A stretch of 64,000 bases of DNA from Perkinsus olseni. Lineage: Eukaryota; Perkinsozoa; Perkinsida; Perkinsidae. The translations under genes were made by a program, and so were the position numbers. The stretch is taken from NCBI GenBank assembly GCA_013115135.1, contig JABANP010000202.1:1-64000 (forward strand). Reading direction: 5' to 3'. Positions 33,214 through 42,199 of this stretch are shown piece by piece. How positions within the stretch are numbered: position 1 is the stretch's first letter; every line of letters begins with the position of its first letter. The notes under the pieces were generated by a model. That model was given only the letters and a program-made list of their open reading frames with translations. It searched no databases and had not been told where the DNA came from.

Positions 33214-34760
33214 TTATCGGTGGCCTTTCCCGAAGTAGCTCGAGGGAGGAGGAGGGGGTGGCGGGGGTGGCGGAGGTACACTGAACTGCCCCTGCTGCTG
33301 CTGTTGCTGGATGGCCATGGTGGCGGCAGCCTCGCCCGCTTCCGCAGCCGATCGATTCAACAGAATCGGTGTGCTTCGCTTCGGTGTTTGCTCGGCAGCT
33401 GCTGCGACCTACCGGAGAATCTTCATGCTTCAACCTAAGATACCCGTCTACTTGTCTCGGAGACATCCACGTCCGAAAATCAACAATCTCAGTTTTCGCT
33501 TCACCCGCGGCGCTTGGACTGCCGTCATTCCGCCGCAGCCGAACCCGTTTGCCCGGCGGGCCGCCCTGATGCATAGAATGGGGAAAACTATCATCACTCG
33601 TGCTTCGCTCCGCCCAGTTTTTGTGATGAATACCAACCTGAAGGAGACCGATCAACGTGGATACGTCAAAGGCAGTTCATCAAACATCGCTGGTTGGGAA
33701 AAACAGCAGAATTTCCGTGAAATTTTTTTTTCGTGAAGCCAAAAAAATTTCTGTTAAGCCAAAATTTCTTCAACACTGAAAAGAAAACAACAAAAAATCA
33801 ATAAAAACAATCCAATCAAACGAAGTTAGTCAAAACTATACCCGAACGACTTCGACGCCGGAAAATCTTCGGGAATCTTAGGTCGACCCTAGGCACTTAC
33901 AGAATCTTTCCTCCCTACAGGATGCCGTCCGTACTTGCCACCCCAACCCTGTCCATCCGACGGCGGCGGCCGATGGAGTCTTCCCGGACGATTAACAGGA
34001 GAGTCCCGCGTTTCCTAAAACAACAGCTGGTAATAATTTCGTGGCGCGTGACGATTCACCACCTCCATTTCCTCTCGATAATGATGACTCCCTTCATGCG
34101 CGACTTCCACAGAGGAAAAAGATTCCTCCCCAACCCCCTCACTCGATGAACCCGCTTCATGTCTCTCAGGAGTCCGCCGAGCTTCCCCAACCTACAAAGG
34201 TCATCAACAAATCGATCACCAGGGCGCGCGCTTTTTACACCCCACCTGTGAAGTATCTGTCCCTGTGCATCCAGCCGCGATCGCCGCCCTCCTGAGCTCG
34301 AGAAGCAGCCCGACCGGCAAATTCAGACCGACCCAGGTGGCTTGGGTAATATCCATTATATTAGGCGCGGAATCCAGCAGGTTGTCTCTCAGTATCGTGA
34401 GAATCTGCAGCAATCGTCGTCGTCATTTTTCTGACACCTCTAGCGATGCCCGATCATCACCTTTCGGATTTCAGTCTCTCCGCGGCCACGCTTTCTCAGG
34501 GCTTCTCGGGCGTGAAAAATAACTTCGAAATTCTCATCACTTCCTGGAGCCATCAACAATCAGAAGTTAAAAAAAATATGACAAACAGGAGAGCAGGCCG
34601 CTACTGCAGTAAATCGATCCAGCCGCACTCGTAGAGGACCAGGGTCGACCTCGGATACTCAGCCAACCGTCGAAGATACTCCACGGGCTGCAACTTAGCA
34701 GCTTGCCCATCTCTCTTCTACAAAATCCTCCGGTCATAAGCGAAAAGACTTTCCTCAAGA
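33214..34760 (-). CDS. SAM-like domain protein with disordered Q/P-rich tail
   Basis: Exons, all phase 0: 34543-34461 (VIFHAREALRKRGRGETEIR), 34404-34246 (LRDNLLDSAPNIMDITQATW... ELRRAAIAA, a SAM-like helical bundle), 34191-34063, 34014-33901, 33637-33452 and 33408-33214, ending with six Q then eleven P and SSYFGKGHR. A further exon near 34730-34670 (DGQAAKLQPVEYLRRLAE) probably precedes. Introns are 56, 54, 48 (family A), 263 (reverse family B) and 43 nt (family B). The SAM assignment is by pattern only; a scaffold or RNA-associated role is a guess. Confidence 0.65.
33409..33451 (-). other. Family B micro-intron (43 nt)
   Basis: GTAGACGGGTATCTTAGGTT at the 5' end, CCGGTAG at the 3' end; phase 0 between MSPRQ and VAAAAEQ. 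Confidence 0.8.
33638..33900 (-). other. Intron with a reverse-oriented family B core (263 nt)
   Basis: GTAAGT donor directly followed by GGGTCGACCTAAGATTCCC, the complement of the family B core; CCTTCAG acceptor. AT-rich interior. Confidence 0.65.
34015..34062 (-). other. Family A micro-intron (48 nt), reverse orientation
   Basis: GTGGTG donor, ACGCGCCACGAAATTATTA inside, TTTTAG acceptor; phase 0 between HHYREEME and ETRDSPV. Confidence 0.8.
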
Positions 34761-35099
34761 AAAACTTTTTTCCAGAATTTTCCACATCACTTCAAAAAAA
34801 TTGATCCCAAAATATTCCTTATAAAGTACCTCAAAATAAATAGCGCACGAGCATCCCTTCACCGCCCAGCATCACTCCCAACCCCCTCTCCGTGTCACCA
34901 GCGAGAAATTAACACCTTAAAATTTGTGGACGAAACTTGAAAAGCTGCAGCCTGGCTCATCTAACTAAGCCAATCGTTCGACATCAAACTCCGACACCCG
35001 AAAAAATACGCTTTTTTTCCGCAAAATGCGTATTTTTTCGGTTTTTTTTTCAAATTTCTTTCTCGCCATCCTACACCGTCCCTGAACGCGACAGCTATG

Positions 35100-37720
35100 A
35101 GTAGGTGTTAAATCGTTCAGGATCTCTCAATAATAGGGTCCAGATGGATACCCCCCTTGAGGTTGATAGGTCGAAGCTTGCGAAAAATATCTAAAAAGAT
35201 ACCAAAATTTCCAGCAGATTAAAACGCGTTGAGAAAGATTGTACCAGGCAAAAATCGATCACGCGATCGATTTCACTTACCCAGGAGGGCCCTGAAAAGT
35301 CTGCCGAACTGCATAGCCGCTCTGTCTCCCTCCCGCTCCCACAACATAGCGATCCACCTGCCCATCAACAGGGTATCTGAAAATCCAAATTCCCGCACAA
35401 AAAATATTTTCTGTGCGGCTTCCGCAACCCCGCGCGTATCTTTGCTACCCGTATCCTGCAGGGTAAGAAGATCCTGCAAGCTGCCGCTGCTGCTGTTGCC
35501 AGGCCCCGGAAAGCTGACCCGGGGACGGTGGCGGTCGCGGCGCTTCGAACCTTAGGCCTTCAGCCCCTCCCGGAACATAATTGTACTCCAACGGGCGCAT
35601 CATGTATCGACCCATTCTGTTTTGTGCCAGCTCCAACCCAGGATACGCTCCCATCACCCTCGATGGTATCGGCTGGGCCCCGACGAAATTAGTCGCCGTC
35701 GAATTTTCCCGGAAATTTCCGGTGGAAAATCTCCTTCCTTTTCCGCCTTCCCTATCATAAGGCCCGCCAGTAAAATACGACGACGACCCGCCCTTCCGCC
35801 CTGAAAAAACAGAAAAATATTCTGAAATTTTTGCGTTAAACTCGTGGAGCAAACGAACGAGTCCAAAACGTCCAGCGTTCCTCATTAGCTGCGGAGAACG
35901 CAATCTTGATCATTGACAAGCATGACAATCGTCATCAGAAAAAAAGGGCAATTTCCCAGCAGCCCAGTCCAATCAGTCAAGCCGCGATTTCCCGCTAAAA
36001 TCGACAATCCCTAGAAGGGTTTTAGTTTTTTTTTCATGATTTTTCCTTTTTCCATTCGCCCCTCAGATTTTTTCCTACTTGAGTAGGAGTCCCCAACCCT
36101 CCCTACCCCTAGTACCAGAATTCCCCGAACTCTTCCTCCTCGCCGGAGCTTCGTTGGATTGCGGCACTCCAATAGAATCCAAAAACGCCGACAACTTGAA
36201 ACAAGCATCGTTCTGTGAGTCCTAACCGCAGACAAAAAATCATACAAACCTTAGCGGAGCGAAGCCGCTCACTTTTTTGCAACTTTGCCAATCCGAAACA
36301 AATTCCTTCTGTAGTTGGGGTACTGTCACTGAGGACTGCCAAAGCCCAACCTCATCTTCCGGTCGGACCGGCTCGCCAGCGGACTCCTCCGTCTTCACCG
36401 CGGAATCAGCAGCCGGGCTCTCTTCCTCCTAAGAAACAGATGGGTTCCCCCGCAGGCTCTTCCCGAGGTAAACAGGTTGCCAAGACCCCGGGTTCTATCC
36501 CTGCACTCGACGTTTTTCAATAATTATTCACCTGATGACTTCAAGAACCCCCCAAGCAACAGATTCCAACCAAAGCCAATCGGAAAAAAAACCAAAAAAA
36601 AATCCAAACCACCCAGCGAGTACTTTACTCCACCACCACCCTTCATCTCTCAATCCTAATTCACCAAAACAGCGACCCATACCAACAAATTCCCACACCG
36701 GAAAAAATCTACGGAAAATTCCCGATTCACAAAATTCCGCCCTCCACTACTTTGCTGCACACGTGTTTCCATTCCATCACCGTCGCCCCAGCCCGGTGGA
36801 GCTTCTGTCCGAAGTACCGCTGCAGACGAATATGTACCGTTTGAAGTATATTAGCATTTGGGTCGCCGCCTAAAATCAAACCCCTCCCAATTCGATACCA
36901 CACTTTCCTGAATTCCGTAGGGAAAAAATTCCCGATTTTTTTCCCGAATCGCCCAGTTTACCATGCCGGGCGACCAAGTCGTCCACATCGAGCTGAAGCG
37001 TCTCGATGGCGTTCCTCGCCGCTTCGCGCTGACTCGCCTTCTTCATCGGATGCCAACATCCGATGAATTTCATCAGCCGAGCTGAGTCGCCTTCCGGGGC
37101 GTCCAACCGGAAGGAGACTGTGGCTCGGTGCTGAACACCACCCAATCCGTATCTTGCATGCTTCAACCTAAGATACTACCTCCAATCGCTCACCACTGGA
37201 GCCCACCATCCTCGATTCATACTCCCAGTTGAACAGCCCCACGCCCGGCGCGGTGTTGCGATTAGTCAACCGCTGGACCGCTCTAAAAATATCCAAGGTT
37301 CAAGCTGGCATCAAACCAACAACAAAGATACTCTAATAATTTCCTGGCGCGCGGTCACGATTCCACGCCAATTATTACTCTTGCAACACTGCCACCCACG
37401 ACACATGAGGGTCTCCCAGCTGCTTCAAAGTGTACGGTACAACCTCCACAGACTCGATCGGTTTTTGCTGGGTGCCGGGATCGAACCCGGGACCTATCTC
37501 AGCCGGCGCTCCTCCCTCTCCCGTCCGCTTCTCCCCCCGCCGGGCCGCCTCCTGCCTCCTCCTCTCCCACTCCTAACAATCACAAATCGATCATCCGGGC
37601 GAGCGAGAATGTTACTTCCTTAGTTATCGCAGGCTTATCACTCTCTTCCGCAGCAGCCGGCGTCGGAGCTTCCGACTGCCACTCAGCCAGCGCCTAGGAA
37701 ACAACTTCCAACCCGACCTC
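35100..37720 (-). CDS. dsRBD-like protein with Gly/Gln-rich C-terminus, many exons
   Basis: Resolved exons: about 37700-37616 (TPAAAEESDKPAITKE), 37572-37379 (EWERRRQEAARR... PYTLKQLGDPHVSWVAV), 37282-37180 (LFNWEYESRMVGSSGERLE), 37130-36962 (ATVSFRLDAPEGD... KKASQREAARNAIETL), 36869 onward (NANILQTVHIRLQRYFGQK). Later coding patches at 36430-36240, 36180-36110, 35810-35450 (GGPYDREGGKGRR, QQQQRQLAGSSYP) and 35410-35281 (YPVDGQVDRYVVGAGG) fit one gene. The KKASQREAARNAIETL helix resembles the end of a double-stranded RNA-binding domain and parallels the 26767-27660 gene. The last exon is ambiguous. Likely RNA-binding; the exact role is unknown. Confidence 0.6.
37131..37179 (-). other. Family B micro-intron (49 nt)
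   Basis: GTAGTATCTTAGGTTGAAGC, then GCAAGATACGG, acceptor TGTTCAG; phase 0 within the dsRBD-like domain. Confidence 0.85.
37283..37378 (-). other. Family A intron (96 nt) with inverted termini
   Basis: Begins G-TAATAATT and carries the matching AATTATTA-G 37-44 nt later, around CGCGCGCCAGG; the intron then extends to TTTTTAG. Phase 2. Confidence 0.8.
37573..37615 (-). other. Family C micro-intron (43 nt)
   Basis: GTAACATTCTCGCTCGCCCG at the 5' end, GATCGATTT, then TTGTTAG; phase 0 between ITKE and EWERRR. Confidence 0.8.
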
Positions 37721-37817
37721 CCAGGTTCAATTCCCACGCGCTCCATTTTTATTCAACATTCAAGCCCTCGACTGTAAACCAAAACCAACGAAAAAACCAC
37801 CACTCGACCGATAAAAA

Positions 37818-38620
37818 TTATTCAGGAAAAAAATTTCCGCCATCCCCTATGACTTTATCCGCTCCTCCTCGACCGTTTCCTCTGTCATCATCATCAATCC
37901 CAATCTCCTTTCTCACAGCCTCCATAACGTGCCGAGGCAGGCACAGAGCGTCCCAAATATCGGGGGTAGTGGCAGCGAAGGACTCTACCGTGTCGAAGTA
38001 GTTCTCTTCTAGAATCCTGTTCACCTGATGCGACGATCATTCCCTGAACAGGACGATAAAAACCATCGGGAGTTGTGGATTTTCGGCGAGTTAACATCTG
38101 TAAATTACCCGACCTCTCTCCTAGACACACTACGGCCGCGGGAGGGGGACGCAAAACTTGCAAGTCGACCGAAGTCCAACCTCTGTAATGTGATAATGCA
38201 TCCCAAAAGATACTCAAGAGGAGCGCAGCGCGAAGGTTCTTGGCTTCGAGAATGGGGAAGTCGTCCGATGAGAAATCAGGAAACAGCCTAGACGACGACG
38301 GAGACGGACAAAGGCAAAAATCTGCCCAACCTAACCCCCGATGAAAATCCTCCACAGCTCACTCAATGGTTCACTAGTTCGAGACAAATCTTAGGTCGAA
38401 GCTCGGCCAAAACGAAGATGAAAGATTCCACACCGGAACACCTCCAGAAAGTAACCATTCTCCTCCCCTCCATTACTACCCTCATGATCTCGACGTCCGG
38501 TTCTCCCAAAGTCCCTCATGTTCTCAAACACCACTTCCATGAAGCTAGCAGCATCGCCAGCACCAGCAGCAGCAGCAGGACGACGAAGAAGACCTCTCAC
38601 AGCGGGCATGGCAGATGCAA
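37818..38620 (-). CDS. SAM-like domain protein, partly resolved
   Basis: The last exon (about 38010-37818) encodes ILEENYFDTVESFAATTPDI, then WDALCLPRHVMEAVRKEIG and an acidic/glycine tail ending FFPE. Its helix spacing and LCLP turn match the SAM-like exon of the 33214-34760 gene (WVGLNLPVGLLLELRR). An upstream coding patch (38600-38420) encodes AASFMEVVFENMRDFGRTG. A reverse family B-like core (AATCTTAGGTCGAAGC) lies at 38386 between them. The exon junctions were not all fixed. Confidence 0.5.
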
Positions 38621-39354
38621 GCGAAGACTGTAGGAAGAAGCGTCACTCGCCACGAAATTACCCCAACCTGGAATAAATCCACCAGCGGAGACGACCATTC
38701 CGCCACCATCCATCAACATCCGCAATCACACAGACTCTTTGCACTGGGTGGTCTGAACTCTAGGACAACCACAAATCCTAGTACTAACCATCTCAAGGCG
38801 GAGAGAGTCCGTAGGATAAGATGGGAGTTGTGGATGCCGAGAGGAGCTTCAAAACGGTATGAATGGCCCACAGCGTTCGTCACATTTGAATTGTAGTAAT
38901 GACTTCCTGATTGTTGTCGTGGTTCCGTGATGAAACCCTTTTACAAACGATGAGGCGTTCGGGTACTATGAGCAGTCAGGTCTACGAGCGTCTCTCCGGC
39001 AGGAGGACGAATATCGGAAAAGTTGGTATGTAATAAAAATAGCTCCCGATATACTTCAAACCAATAGTCGATTAATTCATCATTTCCTCATCGAACTTCT
39101 CGCGTGAATTCAAAATGCATCACGCTTACCGCTGAGCAGAGAACAGCAGCAGTCTGACTTCAGTCTCGATACCCTCAACAACAACAACGCAAAGATACAC
39201 TCGCGAAAAAACGACTAAAAAGACCGCAACAGGGCCGGCTGGAGAATGAAAAATGATGGCGCACGGGGGCCGTCCAAAAACAGCGAAAAAAACTACTCGT
39301 CTTTCTTGAGCAGCTCGTCCCTAACCTGCTCGAAAAAAGCTATTTCCACCCCGA
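38621..39354. other. No gene recognised
   Basis: No convincing frame or repeat seen. Confidence 0.4.
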
Positions 39355-40230
39355 CTAGAAGCTCCCCAATATCACCTCCATGATGATCTTTCCGAGATTA
39401 TTCTGACCCTTCCCCGACCGCAAAGGAGACGCCCCAAAACGTGTCGTTCCAAACATTCCCTTCGACCAGCTCTCGGTCGCCCGTCTCCATCAGCATGCTC
39501 CTCAGGGACTCTGACCCGGCCATGAACTTAGCGCGAACAACTTGACGCATAACGTCGAGGCGGATGTCGTTCCACCCCTCCCTCAAAGGCTTGGCACGCC
39601 GCCCCCACGCCTTCGCCTGATACCATGCCAACATCTCCTACGGGATTCTTGCAGTTTCGAGCGGTCGACATTTCCACGCTAGCCTAGGGCGTCATGATAG
39701 TAGCCGGTCGTCGTTGAGCCTCTCTCTTCCAAACACGTTCCACACTCAAAGCTACTGAGCAGGCCGACCGCGTGCGAGTTTATAGTCCAACAGCGACAGC
39801 ACCTCTTCGGCCACACCATCCGACGTTCGATATTTTGTCGGCCAATACTCGTGAGTTAAATCCCCTTCGTTACAGCACCCTTTCTTTGGTCAGTGTAACG
39901 GAATTTTTTCATACCAAATTTTCCCCTACTCTATTACAGACTTCGCCGTCTTGCACTTCTCCACCATCGAGCGCCGCTTCTCAACATCGAGAATCTTCTG
40001 AGCTTGGAAAGCATGCTCAGCTGTGGGATACAAGATTCCTGCCAAATAATTTCGTGGCGCGCGAGAACTTACCACCACTACTACTACTACCATCATCCAT
40101 CCTGACTGGGTCGTCGCTGAAGTTGGACAGAAAACTGAACGCTCCCTTTGAACGTCCTAATGGCCTCTCCTTTGCTGCTACCTCCCGACGCAGCCGACGA
40201 TGCGACTTTACTAATGGATTTCTCGACCAT
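39355..40230 (-). CDS. NADAR-domain protein (YbiA-like N-glycosidase fold)
   Basis: Exons: 40230-40073, 40038-39938 and 39616-39355. Signature blocks in order: AIRTFKG, FLSNFSDDPVRMDD, YPTAEHAFQAQKILD, GRRAKPLREGWNDIRLDVMR, VVRAKF, LVEGNVWNDTFWGV and NNLGKIIMEV. This is the YbiA/NADAR family; known members cleave N-glycosidic bonds in riboflavin intermediates or remove ADP-ribose from guanine. Introns are 34 nt (family A, phase 1) and 321 nt. Two single-base frame slips, near 40141-40147 and 39395-39400, both beside G runs, interrupt the frame. They are sequencing errors or a young pseudogene. Confidence 0.8.
40039..40072 (-). other. Family A micro-intron (34 nt), reverse orientation
   Basis: GTAAGTTCTCGCGCGCCACG, then AAATTATTTGGCAG. 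Removal joins GG to ILYPTAEHAF of the conserved NADAR core. Confidence 0.9.
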
Positions 40231-41082
40231 TATAGGAAGGAACCTGTTTTGTATCTTGCCAGGTTCAACCTAAAGATACGCTGAAGCTGGGAGTCTTCTC
40301 GAACTGACGTGTACATCCAGCCCCTCAGACGGCCTTCACAATTCCATTCAGTTTTTACCGAACTTTCAGCCCCAACGCAAGCACTCCGCCGAAGCGGTGA
40401 GGAAAGTCGATTTGAAAGCTGCTTGTGCGCCGGGAGAGGACGCTGAGGAAATCCATGGCCATTAAGAATGGGGGAGAACGAAACTCGGCCACTAGTCTAA
40501 TTGCTTCAAATGAATAAAATTTCAATCAGCGTCGGCTAGACGCATCACCACAGCAGTTGGAGGCCAGCCGGTCCGCAAGTGGATACCCCCACCCTCCAAC
40601 ACCCTCGGCGGCTTCGGTCCCATCAGCTAACCAACTACCATTCTGCGCTCGCGTGCATGAACATCCGTACTAGATTGCTCAGCGCTCGAGCCGTTAAGTC
40701 GGTCCATGCCACCCAGGGCTGCAGGAAGACCAATCAGGTCGGTCGTCCTAGCTCTGCTACATCATTCTACACTTCCGTCTGAGTCGAGTCCGGCGATATT
40801 ATCCAATGATTGTGCGGGTCTGTACGCGTAGACAGTCTATGGCGATCGCCTCCTCCTAGCTGCTCGTCGTCAAACGATTTCAACTACAGCCTTTCGAGTA
40901 TCATTCTCGGCACCCTTGCCAACCTTGCCGGACTCAGTTCGGGCACTATCTGCCTTTGCCAGAGTTATCATCATCATCGACTACCCGAGCACTCCCGCAC
41001 AAGTCTCCGATCGGAAAGATCGCTCCAGCCACAGCCGGAAGACTCGTCCGACCAGACCACCATCAACCCTCATCGCACCAAC
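40231..41082. other. 5' region of the NADAR gene, then spacer
   Basis: A family B element (40248-40283: GTATCTTTAGGTTGAACC then GGCAAGATACAAAACAG on the minus strand) lies 18 bases upstream of the NADAR start, probably an intron in the 5' untranslated region. No other gene seen. Confidence 0.5.
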
Positions 41083-41331
41083 ATGAAGGGTATTCTTATT
41101 ATGACAATTCTGTCCATCGCCATCGCCGCCCCTCGTCCACCTGAGCCCAGCACCACAAGCACCCCTACCGAGCCCGACGTCATCGTCGAGCCTGTGAGCC
41201 CACCTTGGCCGGTCGACGAGTTCTGCGACTATTGCCTTGGGTGCAAGAAAGGGAGAACACAGATCATCCCCGGCTGGTGCTTTGCTGTCTACGAGACTTG
41301 TGGATTCTCTTGCGAAGGCTGCTGTGTCTAA
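41083..41331 (+). CDS. Small secreted eight-cysteine peptide, copy 1
   Basis: 82 residues from ATG 41083. A signal peptide (GILIMTILSIAIAA) is followed by a Pro/Thr/Ser and acidic linker (PRPPEPSTTSTPTEPD), then a compact domain with cysteines spaced C-x2-C-x2-C-x11-C-x6-C-x3-C-x2-C-C. The same framework recurs at 48429, 50799 and 53268. No intron. Function unknown; a secreted disulfide-stabilised peptide such as a defence, adhesion or host-interaction factor are all possible. Confidence 0.85.
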   Translation: MKGILIMTILSIAIAAPRPPEPSTTSTPTEPDVIVEPVSPPWPVDEFCDYCLGCKKGRTQIIPGWCFAVYETCGFSCEGCCV

Positions 41332-42199
41332 ACCCGTACCACAACATCACCAACAACCAGGATTCTCTCCACCGCACTCAGTCAGCTAAAATAGCATTCA
41401 TCTTGCATGATGAAGACGCTAATTCTGCGCGTCGCTCCGCCACCGGGCCGCTATTGCCCCGACCCGGATATGTTCTCGAAGCTCCAGTAACATCATCCCC
41501 TTTTTCTTGCTCAGGTCGAACATTAGATGTCTCGAGGATTGCTCGCTCTACCTCCCCCCGACTAGCCTGTCGTTCAAACCCTGAGCGTGTGGAGTTCAGT
41601 CCAAGAGAAGGAGAAGGATACTCCGTGGTTTCTCAGAGCAAGGCTGTGTTCTTTTCTAAGCTCATTCTCGGGAGGGGAATCAGCTGTGCACGCATGCACA
41701 AGACGATCGACGCATCATGTGTACCATGAGAGGCCACCGAAACGCTCGGATCAGGGAGAGCAACAGAGCTGCGTGAGTCGCAGTGAGGGTCGTGGTGTCG
41801 AGGATTCTGAGGAAGTGAGGCTAAGCTGAGGGTGATGCTTCCTTTCTTGCCTCCTAGCTGACTTGCCGGCGGCTGGCCAAGGTCGAGCTGATGGAACAAC
41901 GACTGTCATCACGCCAGTGGTAACTCACCGTATGCTAGATCGCGCTTGCATCGGGATTCACGAGAGTAAATCGTGGAGGTGTTAAGCGCTCTGAGGACAG
42001 AAGGCTGAAGTTCTACACCCGCTCAAATGGCCTGCCTTGCTCCTGGCCAAGCTGAGGCTTAAGTTAATCCTCCGAGATTCAAAGAAGAGCCAGCCTGACC
42101 TATTCCGCATCCTGCCAGATTCAACCTCAAGATACTCCAACACGAACACTCTTATCGTAAAAGCCCGGATCAAACCATTTGTAAGGGGGCCTCAACAAA
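41332..42199. other. Spacer
   Basis: Contains a segment (about 41640-41715, AGACGATCG near GGGAGGGGAATCAGCT) resembling 49605-49680 downstream, probably duplicated together with the cysteine peptide genes. Confidence 0.5.

Noticed and set aside
33922..34295. Plus-strand spliced gene using the A element at 34030 as an intron
   Set aside because: Plausible plus-strand splice sites exist, but the minus strand gives phase-consistent exons on both sides and continues the SAM-like protein, which is stronger.
34640..34700. Family B intron at 34643
   Set aside because: The core GTATCCGAGGTCGACC is there, but the frame also reads through (EYPRSTLVLYECG) and the next exon could not be joined in phase.
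37467..37500. T-arm-like GGGTTCGATCCCGG as an intron or tRNA end
   Set aside because: The segment reads in frame as coding sequence (PGFDPGTQQ) continuous with both neighbouring exon stretches, so no intron is needed there.
39772..40284. 170-residue plus-strand open frame
   Set aside because: It is antisense to the NADAR exons and has serine- and proline-rich shadow composition.
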